Translations under genes and position numbers: made by a program | Source of the DNA: Antedon mediterranea | Taxonomy: Eukaryota > Echinodermata > Crinoidea > Comatulida > Antedonidae | Length of the DNA: 64,000 nt | Reading direction: 5' to 3' | Assembly: GCF_964355755.1 (NCBI RefSeq) | Contig: NC_092680.1 | Coordinates: 7,975,001-8,039,000 of the forward strand | Shown: piece after piece, positions 42,374-52,607 of the stretch | Numbering within the stretch: position 1 is the stretch's first letter | Layout of the letters: every line of letters starts with the position of its first letter | The notes under the pieces: model-generated | Databases searched by the model: none | What the model was told of the DNA's origin: nothing | The model's input: only the letters and a program-made list of their open reading frames with translations

Positions 42374-43366
42374 TTAAAGATTGTATTGTCCTCTAAAAAC
42401 ATGAAAAGCTAAAAAGCCACTCCGAGAGTGCATACCTCCGCCTACTGTAAAATTCTCTTACATAAGATTTCTCCGGAAAAAAAAAAATATATTTGTGTGT
42501 GTCTTGGTGCTGTTTGTGATTTAGGCCAATTTCACTACAAGCATGTGTATGCGAGTTTGGTGTAATGGTTATGTAACAAGCCTTTCAATTAACAATAGCT
42601 TCAGTTGACTAACAATAGAACAGCAACGCGAAAATCAAACGAGTAAATTTGAAAAGAAATAGGTTTTTTAAACTACTCGCATCAAAAAAACGTGCACATT
42701 AAATCAAATTATGTTTTAAAATTACAAATCACAAATTATAACTCTTGCCTCTTGTACAAAATGAAGTTTTTTGGACAAGTAGTTCTCGAGAAAATGCAAT
42801 TTCAGTTTACTTGTTACTTTAAGAAGACTGCTCGCCGGCTTTTGAAAAATTCTGATCTATCTTTTAACACTAGCAGGTCTGAAAAGTATACTAATAAGTG
42901 GTCCAGAATTGATCCCAAATTTTAATGGAATGGTCCTTGACCATATCTATCTGTATATTTATTTTGGTAAAGATCTTGTAATTACTTTTTGAGTAATCCT
43001 GCTATAACAAACAAACAAACAAACAAACACACGCTACCGATTACATATACCTCCTTGGCGGAGGTAAATGAAGATAAATTAAGTTAGACTTTGAATAGGT
43101 TAGTTTCAAGTAGTTTTAATCACTTCTGTAGAAAAAAAACCGAAAGAAATAATGTTTTCACTTATAAAATGGCAAAATAAATGGTTAAAATCAACCAAAA
43201 AATCATTGGCTGGCAGCTTTAAATTACATTTTTTTCAGGTAAATAATTTTTTTTCGATCTAATTTTTGGTCAAGTAACTACTGTAACTATCATCATGTGA
43301 CATTAAAATGGTATCAACAACAAAAATTTCAATAATTTTTTTTTCAGGGGGACAATACGTCTTTAA
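42374..43366. mobile_element. MITE-like element, family B (copy 4) split by another repeat
   Basis: The ends are TTAAAGATTGTATTGTCC (left) and GGGGGACAATACGTCTTTAA (right). The family B text breaks off after ACATGAAAAGCTAAA (about 42411) and resumes at ATGAAGATAAATTAAG (43067). What lies between is the family D repeat, so family D inserted into family B. Confidence 0.8.
42412..43066. mobile_element. family D repeat (CCTCCGCC ... GGCGGAGG ends)
   Basis: Starts near CTCCGAGAGTGCATACCTCCG and ends CTCCTTGGCGGAGGTAA. It contains TTGGTGTAATGGTTATGTAA, which resembles a tRNA A box region, and a (CAAA)n run before the end. A second copy is at 47009-47607. Repeats with CCGCCAAGGAGG ends are widespread in marine animal genomes; that statement is from memory. 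Confidence 0.7.
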
Positions 43367-43435
43367 AAATTATACAATGTTAAATTAAAATAAAGCAACG
43401 CAATAATAATATTAAGAATTGTTGTAAGTTGTAAG

Positions 43436-43745
43436 AATTAGAGTAGTGGGTTAATATTACTAATCTTAAATTAGGCATCTGAAAATAGTAACCCACCCCG
43501 GTTAGCAACTCATAAGAAAATAATAAAACAGTACAAAAATTTTATAAACTCAAAAACACTCAATCCTCCTCCACTCCCGAGATAAACATGCATTATCTCC
43601 TTATTTTCAAAATACGGCTGCATCCTAAGTTTTTGTGACTCTAATTATAGTAACCCCCCTGGGTTACTATTAGAGTAGTGGGTTATTATTATAGATTGAC
43701 TTATAAGGTGAGTTACTATTAGAAGGGGGTTACTATTAGAAGATT
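43436..43745. repeat. GTTACTATTAG-rich repeat block
   Basis: Direct repeats of TTAGAGTAGTGGGTTA (near 43438 and 43670), plus inverse matches such as AGTAACCCACC and GGGTTACTATTAG, make this a small self-complementary block. It is just upstream of the AGPAT5-type gene and may be a decayed element. Confidence 0.45.
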
Positions 43746-43939
43746 AACGGTAAGTACCAAAAGCTAAAATGTGGGCTTTCAATTTGCGTCCCATACCTTC
43801 CTCAAAAGTGCAATCGCGAAGTGTTGTAGTCTCCAGTCCAGACCGTATAACCGTACCAATACCACACATGTGTAAGGTCGAATAAGCCAGCCCAAAAGCT
43901 GCATTTAACTTCGTGAATGGGCATTATTCTGTTTCCATA

Positions 43940-46900
43940 ATGTTGACAGTAATATTTCACATCAATACCTTACGGTTTGCTGTACCAGCCGCGGCGTTAA
44001 TGGGCCTTGGGCCTCAGTATTTAACGCTAATCGTAGGCTGGAGGCTAGCCTCTGTCCTGATGCCAACGAGATGGTTCCGCGCGGGGGACGATTGTATTTG
44101 GGGAACGTATCAGCGTTTTATCGAGTTCTTTTTTGAACATTTTACTGGAGTTGAGGTAGGCTGAAAAAAGGTTATGTTAGTATAATAATTAATAATTAAA
44201 TTATTACACAGTGTGTAGGCGCGCAGCCTAAAAACGCGTTTGTCGTTGGTGGCGGGGTTGGCGAAGAACAGTGTGCAGTATAAGAGAGAGGGCGGTGTTT
44301 GAAACGCTGTATGGAACGTCTAAGTTGCCTACGATAATAAATAATATAAAAAAACATGAGAAAACTGTTATAATTTATTGTTAATAATAATTGCATGTTA
44401 TATTTATGGAAAGTCTGTTTTTTTTAGGTTGTGTTGTCTGGTGATGTTGATGATTTAAAGAAGGAGAATGTACTGTATTTATCCAACCATCAAAGTACAA
44501 TGGATTGGATCGTGGCAGACATGCTTGCTATTCGTACAGGTTGCCTTGGCCGAATGCGATATGTCTTAAAGGATGGCTTGAAATATATGCCATTATATGG
44601 CTTCTACTTTGGATTGGTAACTAATTGTAAAACCTATTGTATATCACAAATTTAATAAGTGATTAATCTTATATTTTGTGAGGAAAAAAAATAAATTGGC
44701 TTGTTCACTTGCTTACAATAATTTTTTTTTAATGCAGCATGGATGTTTGTATGTGAAGAGAAGTAACAAGTTTAATGAACGTAATATTAACAGATGTAAA
44801 CGTCAGCTGGCAAGCTTTGAACATCATAAAACGCCTGTAAGAAATAGATTTATAAATACTTGATTAACAACATATGTATTTTGATTATACATTATCACTG
44901 TAACAACAATTGACTATTTTGATTGATTCTCTATCTGAACTAATAAATGTATAGTCCAGTTGACAGTCATTACTTACTTTTGTACAATTTATACAAACTG
45001 AAATGTCCAATTACAAAGCAAATACTTTACAGGTCTGGATGGTAATCTTTCCGGAAGGAACAAGATACAACCCAGAGAAAAAGAAAGCATTAGAATTAAG
45101 CCAGGATTTTGCAAGAAGCAAAGGTAAAAATTTGAAATAAATCATCATTACAACAACAATCTTAATAATTTGAGGTTCCCGCTATTCCAAGTTATCCTTC
45201 CACCTCCCACTAAGGTTTAATTTTTCTCCGTTCTTTTGGATATGTGGAAAAACATCGTGATTTGTAAACATTTTTTATTTAGGCTCAGCTACATGTAGTT
45301 TGTTACCTAAAGATGAAAAATGCATTTCCCCACTTTTCCATGTCAGAAAAACACAACCATACACATCCAAATAGTTTCATAAATTCTCCCGATATTCAAC
45401 TTTTCCAAGTTTTGACCTCTGTCAAAATCATCAGCCATTTTCAGTCTACAGCATGCCATTGTATTATTTATATATGTATAAATTAAACACATCAGGCAAA
45501 GAACATTAATTCTAAACCGCCCGGTGATATACTGAAATTTAATTAATTAATTTGAAACGATAAAGATGAGAAAATCTGTAAGAATGAGAAAAAGTCGCCC
45601 CAACCGAGACTCGAACTCGAACCGCCTGCTTGATATGCAGATGTCCTAACCATTAGACCACTGGGGCTTTCATGATATTGTTCAAACTCGATTGGATAGC
45701 GACTCTTTAACATTCTCGGGGTGGTACGACGGAACAGCACTAGTCCTCAGTTGTATAAATTAAACATGACGTAAATCTCCGTCATCTACACTATCAAACT
45801 TTATGTGACAAAAATATCACTACCATATTTGGGAACATCTTTTTAGTTTGATAGTGTAGACAAAGCTTAAAACAGTATTTTGCTAACCAGATGTATATTT
45901 TTTATTTCAGATTTATCCATACTTCATAATGTATTATCACCGAGGTATCGTGCAACAAATCTATGTATCCAGGGTCTACGAAAGCACTATGATGCAATAT
46001 ACGATGTTACAATAGCATATGGAGGTACAGGTGAAGAGGTAGAAGGACAAGTTAGTAAAGTTACTAGGCAAAAAGCACCATCAATTCCAGGTAGGATCAT
46101 ACATTTCTTATTACGATAGATCAGTGTTATCTCATTGTAGGTCTCATGACAATTTTTATTATAGGATTTTCTTATTTGCCTGTATGCTTTTGAATCTTTT
46201 GATGTTTTTTCATTATCATGTTTTTTTATGCTTTTTTTATATTTAATCTTAAGAGCTTTGTCTGTGTACAAACAACAAGTTTTAAATATTTGTCAATAAA
46301 TTCTGTGCAAGCAGCGCAATCATTATGCTTGTCACAGCCATAGGGTAAAACAACTTTATTTATGTTCATTGTCCCAAATGTTAGCCTTTGTAAATGAAAT
46401 TTGTTTAGTCTTAGCCTATTTTTATATATATTTTTATACCTGAATAAAATAAAATAAAATAGTTGTAATATATCAACTGGAGGTTCTGTGACTGCATGGA
46501 TTAATTATGTCATAAATTATTAATAACTAATTTTATTTTGTTCGATATCCAATCTCAAATAATTTATGAATGCGCTGCTTGCACACTATTATTAATCTAC
46601 AAAATGGCCTATTCAAGGTTTTATTATAGTCTTCTTAATTCATTTTCATATTTTTTTGGGAAGTATGTCTGTTATCTGTACAGTGAAACAAATATAAATT
46701 TATTTTTCCAGATTATTTGATGGGACAATGTTCACAGGTTCATATTCACCTTAAACGTCGCCCTCTAGAGGATGTACCAGAAGATGAGACTGGAGTTCAT
46801 AAGTGGTTGCATGGAATATTTGAAGAGAAAGACAAGTATGACATTAATATTTTGTTTACATCCAGTATTAGAGATTTAGTATTTATGTAATAAAATAATC

Positions 46901-47892
46901 ATTTTATTCAGAAAACACTTTCATATCAGCGACAAATGCAATATATTAATGGTGCATCCTAAATACAAAACTAATTAAAAAGGAAAATCAAATAAACAAT
47001 AATTAAACTAGAGGGTACTCCGAGAGTACAAACCTCCGCCTACTGTAAAATTCCCCTACATAAAATTCCCCCTGAATATTTTTTTTTTTACATTTTTTGT
47101 TATTAGTTCTAAGTGTAAATATGTTAACTGCACACTACAAATTTGTGGATGACAGTGTGGTGTAATGGTTATGTATCCAGCCTCTCACAGTTGAGATCGC
47201 TGGTTCAAGTCCCACTGAGGTTTTATTTTTTTTTTATTATTTTTTTTTTTATTTTTTTTTTTGTGGACCTTGATCTTTGACCCTGACCCTTCAAAATTTA
47301 ACCACAATTATATGATGTGTCATTGATCATTGTGGCTAAGTTTGGTGAGAATCGGATCAAAACTGTGGTCTCTAGGCAGTAAAATAGTTTTTTGTTAGTT
47401 GTGACCTTGACCTATGACCTTTCCCCCTCAAATTCGAACTCGTCCGAGCTTTTTGGGCATAGATCATTGTGTCCAAATTTGGTTAGAATCGGATAAAAAC
47501 TGTGGCCTCCAGGCTGTTCACAGACACACACACAAACACACACACAAACACACAAACACACACACAAACATACAGGGGTGAAAACATAACCTCCTTGGCG
47601 GAGGTAATTACCTAAAAATTAATATAGACTGAAATATTTAATTACCAATTCAATTCTCTTTTTTCATAGGCTTTTAGAGGAATTTTACTCAAATGATCCT
47701 AACAAGCGAGGTCGTCTGGGTGATAACCCGAGAGTATCCAAGCTAAGCTTATCAAAGACTCTCCCAGCTGTCTTGTTTTCTTGTGGCATTGGTATACCTA
47801 TGCTATTAACACAGCCATGCAGACAAATTTACTGGAAGATTTGGATGTTTGGAACATTGTTTTGTAGCCTCTATATGCGTGTGACAACATGA
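43940..47892 (+). CDS. AGPAT5: AGPAT5-type 1-acyl-glycerol-3-phosphate acyltransferase
   Basis: Seven exons: 43940-44155, 44428-44616, 44738-44836, 45033-45123, 45911-46090, 46712-46835 and 47670-47892, giving 373 residues (the human protein has 364). The enzyme transfers an acyl group from acyl-CoA to lysophosphatidic acid and related lysolipids at ER or mitochondrial membranes. The N-terminus MLTVIFHINTLRFAVPAAAL and an FFFEHFTGVE motif match the family. The catalytic HX4D box is NHQSTMDW (H93, D98). The substrate motif FPEGTR is at residues 174-179. Other landmarks are YVLKDGLKYMPLYGFYF, HYDAIYDVTIAYGG and a hydrophobic C-terminal pair near LPAVLFSCGIGI and MFGTLFCSLYM. The ATG at 43940 was chosen because it aligns with the human start; an in-frame GTG lies earlier. 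AATAAA follows at 47954. Confidence 0.95.
45462..45667 (-). mobile_element. SINE with tRNA-like head
   Basis: The head, 45597-45667, folds as a full tRNA cloverleaf. The acceptor GCCCCAG pairs with TTGGGGC, the D stem GTCT with GGAC, and the anticodon stem TCTGC with GCAGG around loop ATATCAA. The T stem TCGAG pairs with CTCGG around TTCGAGT. The anticodon would be ATC, which is not a usual animal Asp anticodon. A body continues beyond the 3' end and recurs at 3647-3721. This is therefore a retroposon head, not a working tRNA gene. It lies in AGPAT5 intron 4. Confidence 0.75.
45781..45869. mobile_element. MITE-like element, family A (copy 4, short)
   Basis: The left end TCTACACTATCAAACTTTAT and the right end AGTTTGATAGTGTAGACAAA are inverse over about 16 bases, and the middle has CACTACCATATTTGGGAACA. 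It is the most compact copy and lies just before AGPAT5 exon 5. Confidence 0.75.
46130..46460 (+). mobile_element. retroposon 3' tail in AGPAT5 intron 5
   Basis: A T-rich segment ends in TTATACCTGAATAAAATAAA and further (AAAAT)n units, like the 3' end of a LINE or SINE. A similar ending lies at 49540-49605 (GGAAATTGAATAAAATAAAA). No coding part is recognisable. Confidence 0.4.
47009..47607. mobile_element. family D repeat (copy 2)
   Basis: Starts near GGGTACTCCGAGAGTACAAA, followed by CCTCCGCC, and ends CTCCTTGGCGGAGGTAA. It contains tRNA-like boxes: TGGTGTAATGGTTATG (A box type) and GGTTCAAGTCC (perfect B box) about 35 bases later. After these come poly-T runs and a (CACA/CAAA)n run. It lies in the last intron of AGPAT5. 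Confidence 0.7.
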
Positions 47893-47953
47893 AATGTGAT
47901 ATGGTAGAATGTTGTTAGTAGTAATCCAAGAAACCATGTTAATTACATGTATC

Positions 47954-47959
47954 AATAAA
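47954..47959 (+). promoter_or_regulatory. polyadenylation signal of AGPAT5
   Basis: AATAAA lies 62 bases after the stop codon at 47890-47892. Confidence 0.5.
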
Positions 47960-48778
47960 TAATAACGGTGTAAATAGCAACCTTATATGGACACGTCACT
48001 TTTTTTTTGTCTAAAGCCTCTTTCGCACTGATTTAATTTGGTAAAAGTAACCATGTCACTGATTATATTGACCAAGAAAAGTCAATCTGAACACTGGCTA
48101 CTACAATTCCCTCAAAGTTAAATTAACCATGATCAATGGTTAATTTTACAGAAACATTATTTTTGAAAATGGTTTTAATGGGAGTCAAATTGTGGATGAA
48201 TCCAGACTATTTAATTTAATTTTTACAAAAACAAATATTAATCATATTTGAGCTAATGTGAGAGTATGTTTATATTGTTTGTACAGTTGCGTTTACTAGA
48301 TATCATTGCAGGTATATTATGTAATTATTTTTATACAGTACTTTATATTATGGTAATATTTTCCATTGCAAAATTATGATGATTTACTCCTTTATTAAAA
48401 ATGTGGAAATGTATTATTGCATCGAAATAGTGTTTTATTTTATGTAAATCAACTGATTAAAACATTTTCATAGGATATATTTTGTGTTTTATTACTTAAT
48501 AAACACTGTATAATTTTAACATTAATTTTGAAATAATTAATACAGTATTTATCATTGTTATACTGTTATATTAGAAATTAACTTTTTTTAATTTAATATC
48601 ATATTAAATACTAATAATAATTTGTATTACATTTGTACACAATAAATGCATGAAGTTATTCCAGATTTGTTAACAATTTTAAGATCAAAAACTGTATTTC
48701 AAGATTGTTTAAAATTATAATTTAAGGATGCTTAATTATTAAAATTAAAATGTACTTTATGTGTATTGTATTGTTATA
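47960..48778. other. intergenic AT-rich DNA, nothing recognised
   Basis: Very AT-rich DNA downstream of AGPAT5. It may be extended 3' UTR; no element or gene was seen. Confidence 0.5.
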
Positions 48779-49646
48779 GACCGTATTTATTCGAATAAAC
48801 TCCCCACTTTGAGTAAACTCCCCACTTTGAGTAAACTCCCCACTTTGAGTAAACTCCCCTCGAATAAACGCTCCCAATAGAACCACAGATTATATAGCGC
48901 AGAACGTCATTTGGAATGAACACCACCTCTCCCCTTTTGAATAAACGCTCTCCACAGAACATCTTGGAATAAACGACCCGATTTAATTAAACTTTTCTCT
49001 CTTGAATAAACACTCCTAATAAAAAATCATTTTGAAACCCACCCCCATTATCGAATAAACGCCCATCGTAAGGGCGTGGTTGCGGACTAGTCCATTATGG
49101 TAAAGGAGTGTTCTAGGAACTTTTTACTTTCGTATCCGAAAGCCCTCGTGCTATTGTCGGTTTATACAGGTAAGCTAGGCACCAAAGACACAATCATAAA
49201 CAATATTGAATTAAAACGCATTCCTATTTGTAGTAGTAGAATAATTCATTAATTGCCATTATCTACTTTTTACCAAGCATTCAATGCTTGCAATCAAGTT
49301 GATTTAAAAATCCTCCCTCAAAAATACTTCCCCTTTAACTTTGGGGGGTTTAGAAGGGATTTGAAAAAATGTATTACTGATATCGAATTCATCTAGACTA
49401 TCACTGTGTTTTTATGTCTATTGCGTTTTTCGTACTATTGGTTGGGAAAGCCACTCGACAGTGCAGTTCTTTTGAACTGATCCACTTTTGGTTACCCGCA
49501 GGTGCTGATAGTACTTTTGTTCTGTTTTGTTGAATGATGCCGTTCCTTGTTTATGATTTTTGTATGTTACCTGGAAATTGAATAAAATAAAATAAAATAA
49601 ATAAAAACCCTCCTGAACAAAAAATCGAATAAATACAGAGATTTAC
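48779..49646. mobile_element. element with CGTATTTATTCGA inverted ends
   Basis: The left end CCGTATTTATTCGAATAAAC and the right end TCGAATAAATACAG are inverse over about 13 bases. The left part has three tandem copies of CTCCCCACTTTGAGTAAA and many GAATAAACGC units. The right part holds what looks like an inserted retroposon tail (about 49540-49605). A short open frame at 48774-48962 is only a translation of these units. Confidence 0.6.
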
Positions 49647-50317
49647 TATATTAGGACTAGAGGAGAATGTCATAGTTACCTACTCATCGTCCCGCATTTT
49701 AGTGATTTTTTTTTAATGAAAGGCATTTTGTACAAACACATGCGTGACCATTAAAACTATTTTAAGTGAACTGCAATTCAAATTATGTTTATTAAAAAAA
49801 AGTTACGTGAGTATTCGTTAATCAATACAAAATATGTATAATTATATAATAAATACCACAGTGCACATACGTATCCGTAGATGGGCCTATACTTGAACAA
49901 ATCAATGGTGCAGCTGCCCGGTACGGTATAAAAAAACACTGATAAAACAGCCTAAAAGTCGGACAATTGTGATGATCCCACTTCCATCACAGCGCCATTG
50001 GTATAGGCCTACACAAGCCTAACTTTAATTCATAAAACAGTTACAATAATGAATCACTCGACTGAGCTAAACTGGTCATCTTGCTTTAATAATCTCAGTC
50101 TTCAATACAACCCCATACAACAAAAACTAAATTTGTTTTAAATAATATCTATCATAAATGTTTAATCTAGGATGGTGTGGCCACACACGTCAGTTGCCAC
50201 ATACGTTGTGTGAATAATAACAAAACCTGCACAATGCCATTTAATTTGCATAGAAACGCATGTCGTACAACGATGAGATATAAATTCTCTTTTTAAACAC
50301 GTAACAAAGAGCATTAT

Positions 50318-50562
50318 TAATTTCGTTCCCTCAAAATGACGATTTTAGGCGAATTTTTGCATTATTTATATGACAGAAGGCAGCTGGCAACAGGCCGCGA
50401 GTGGCAAAAAAAATCCGTAAAGATTCGAAAGAGTACTCAAACAGCAACAGAGCATTGTTACGCTGACAATAATTGTCTATTTACACGCGCTTCATATTGC
50501 GCGATTCGTCGTTACGTTATAAATATGCATATTCATGACGTAATCTTGCCGGAACGAAATTA
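50318..50562. mobile_element. possible small inverted-repeat element
   Basis: TAATTTCGTTCC at 50318 and its exact inverse GGAACGAAATTA ending at 50562 bound 245 bp. The only frame inside, 75 codons, resembles nothing known and uses much of the left end, so I treat it as chance. Confidence 0.45.
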
Positions 50563-50624
50563 GTTACTAAATTAATTAATTAATTATTAGTACCGTATTA
50601 ACCTATCTACAAATAAGATGATCG

Positions 50625-50860
50625 GTTTGCTCAGTCGACTGAGCGTCGTGTTAATAATACGGATGCCATGGTCGCAAAGTTAGTTAAAGTTATGCGAGGG
50701 GTTCACAGAATTACACTTCCTCCTTTTCACCACACATCATGAGGCAGCAGTACCATTGCATCTGGTGATGCCCCAAGACTGTGGCAGGGCCTTAGTGCTG
50801 AGGCAGGGAGCACGTCATAAAATTGGTTTTTTTTCAGTGGCATTAAGCCGCTAGTATTCG
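50625..50860 (+). mobile_element. decayed SINE-like sequence
   Basis: GGTTTGCTCAGTCGACTGAGCG resembles a tRNA D-arm/A-box head, followed by ACGGATGCCATGGTCGCAAA where a B box would be expected but is eroded. The rest is unrecognised. Confidence 0.25.
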
Positions 50861-50936
50861 ATATCGTAAATTTTATGTTTAGCGCCCTCATTTTTTAAAG
50901 AACACCCACGTTATAGGTAGGCTAGTACACTAGCCT

Positions 50937-51553
50937 ACCTAGTAGTAGTAGTAGTAGTGTAGTACTACTAGTAGGCCTATCTAATCTAAAACACCTAAAT
51001 AAATTAATTAGAACATCTCTACAAGACATAGAATCGTTGGAAAAAACAGAATTAGTTCTGGTTGCCTGTCGAAGTTTCGTAATGGTATCGCTGTCTTTCT
51101 AGCGCGCAATGCATGTTTGGGATTTATAGCGGGCCGCTAAAATTATTAGAATCTACTTTATATTTTTCACATTTTTAACCGTTTAAAGACGAGGAAAGTT
51201 ATCTCAATAGGATCATATAGTATTTATTTTTACATTAAATGTAGTTTGTGACCTTAAGATCTAAAAAACGTAGGGAATGGGACTTTAATTAAAAACAGTA
51301 ACTAACTAAACTATAAAAGTAAATTTTTATTCAATTAGTATTTGCCGCTTATCTTGAATATTAAAGGCTATACATGGTCCATTAAAAAATTATTTTTGAT
51401 GCGGGGGAGCAGAGCAGTTATAAACAGACTTGTTGGTATTTGAATGGCAAGTTATGCTTAGTTACATACAGTATATAAAGTGTGTTCAATATTAACAGTA
51501 GGCCTACGTTTTGTAATTTTAATTTTGTTTAAATATACTGTAAATCACTAACA
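50937..51553. repeat. segmental duplication, copy 1 (upstream of PDE7 exon 1)
   Basis: From CTAGTAGGCCTATCTAAT to AAATCACTAAC this block matches 52608-54395 nearly base for base outside insertions. Shared text includes AATGGTATCGCTGTCTTTCT, AGCGGGCCGCTAAAATTATT and GATGCGGGGGAGCAGAGCAG. The sequence ACACCCACGTTATA occurs at both of its edges (near 50906 and 51551). Confidence 0.9.
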
Positions 51554-52307
51554 CCCACGTTATAATTTCAGAAAATTAGGAACAAATAAATTATTATATT
51601 CTGTATATGTCTGTACTATTAGTCTGTTAATTTTAGTTGTAACTTGGTGTGATGTTGGTAATCTTTTTTTTTTAGTAGGAATGTACATTCCCATTTTTGT
51701 ATTTCTCTTTCACAAGTTGAAGTGTGCCACTGATAAAAAAAAAGTGCAGTGCCAATAAATTATTATTATTAATTAGGCCTATACTCGGGCCTATTATATA
51801 CTATATACATTTTTATAACCATTATGATTTTATTGTAGGTGATTATTTTATAAATTTTACAAATATAAAAAGTATGTTTTGTGGCTAGCGTGTGAGAGTG
51901 TTAGTTTCATTTTTCAAAGTAAGCGCAATTTCAATATTATAATAATATTTAAAAGTGCGTTGAACTACTAGTTAGAAGTATGCGCGTTTCCGGTACGCAT
52001 TCCCCTTTTACGCAAACGCCCATCCTATTTTTACGCGCGAGTTACGAGTTGTTGAAACAGCGCCCTCTCTACATGGTCAAAATTAGTCGGCTCTCGTATT
52101 ATTTCATCTCTGAACTAAAACTGTGGTGGTAGTATGATGAGAGGCCTACGTACTCTATTAGCCTACTACTCTAGTAGTAGTAAGACTCTGACTGGAAACT
52201 GTGCAAATATATACGGGAAGAGATGTACTTTGTGTTGGCCAAGCCATAGTAGTGTTGTTTAATTTTATGCTATGTAGTATATAATGCTTTGTAAAGCATT
52301 TATAGTA

Positions 52308-52436
52308 ATGGCCGTTTGCCACGATTTACCTGTTTTACCGTTGGATAGACATATTCCACAGAATGTACTCCGTAGGAGAGGAGCAATCTCCTTCAGTTCA
52401 ACCACATCGCTGTTCAAGAGCCTTCCGCGTCTCGAG
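52308..52436 (+). CDS. PDE7A: PDE7-type phosphodiesterase, first coding exon
   Basis: The exon runs from the ATG at 52308 to a GTAAGC donor at 52437 and encodes 43 residues in phase 0. MAVCHDLPVLPLDRHIPQNV followed by LRRRGAISFSSTTSLF matches the N-terminus of vertebrate PDE7A (same order of LPVLPLDR, then RRGAISFSS). PDE7 enzymes hydrolyse cAMP and are rolipram-insensitive. This N-terminal part carries the RRGAIS motif that in PDE7A works as a protein kinase A pseudosubstrate (known for the family). The catalytic domain must lie beyond 64000, so the first intron exceeds 11 kb. An upstream in-frame ATG at 52284 adds eight residues with no family match, so I prefer 52308. The exon sits between two copies of a segmental duplication. 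Confidence 0.8.
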
Positions 52437-52607
52437 GTAAGCTACTACTGTAGGCCTATCACCAATAGCAGTAGGCCTACGTTAACTAAAATGACAAAAA
52501 AAAACATACAAGCTGTTAAGTTCACTTTAATTCTGTATTATCTATTTATTAATTTTGTCTGTCAAATATTAAATATTAAGTGACTCAGTGAGTGACTGTA
52601 TCCATCT

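Noticed and set aside
45597-45667. Functional tRNA-Asp (anticodon ATC)
   Set aside because: The cloverleaf is good, but the anticodon is unusual and a body follows that recurs at 3647, so it is a SINE head.
45987-46271. Minus-strand lysine-rich open frame of 94 codons
   Set aside because: It overlaps AGPAT5 exon 5 on the other strand and T-rich retroposon tail sequence.
48774-48962. Minus-strand open frame with SKWGVY repeats
   Set aside because: It is a translation of the CTCCCCACTTTGAGTAAA tandem units.
50336-50563. Plus-strand open frame of 75 codons as a small gene
   Set aside because: It begins within one inverted end and stops at the other end of a candidate 245-bp element, and has no recognisable domain.
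52284-52307. Upstream ATG of the PDE7 exon
   Set aside because: The eight added residues do not match the family, while the ATG at 52308 aligns with the PDE7A start.
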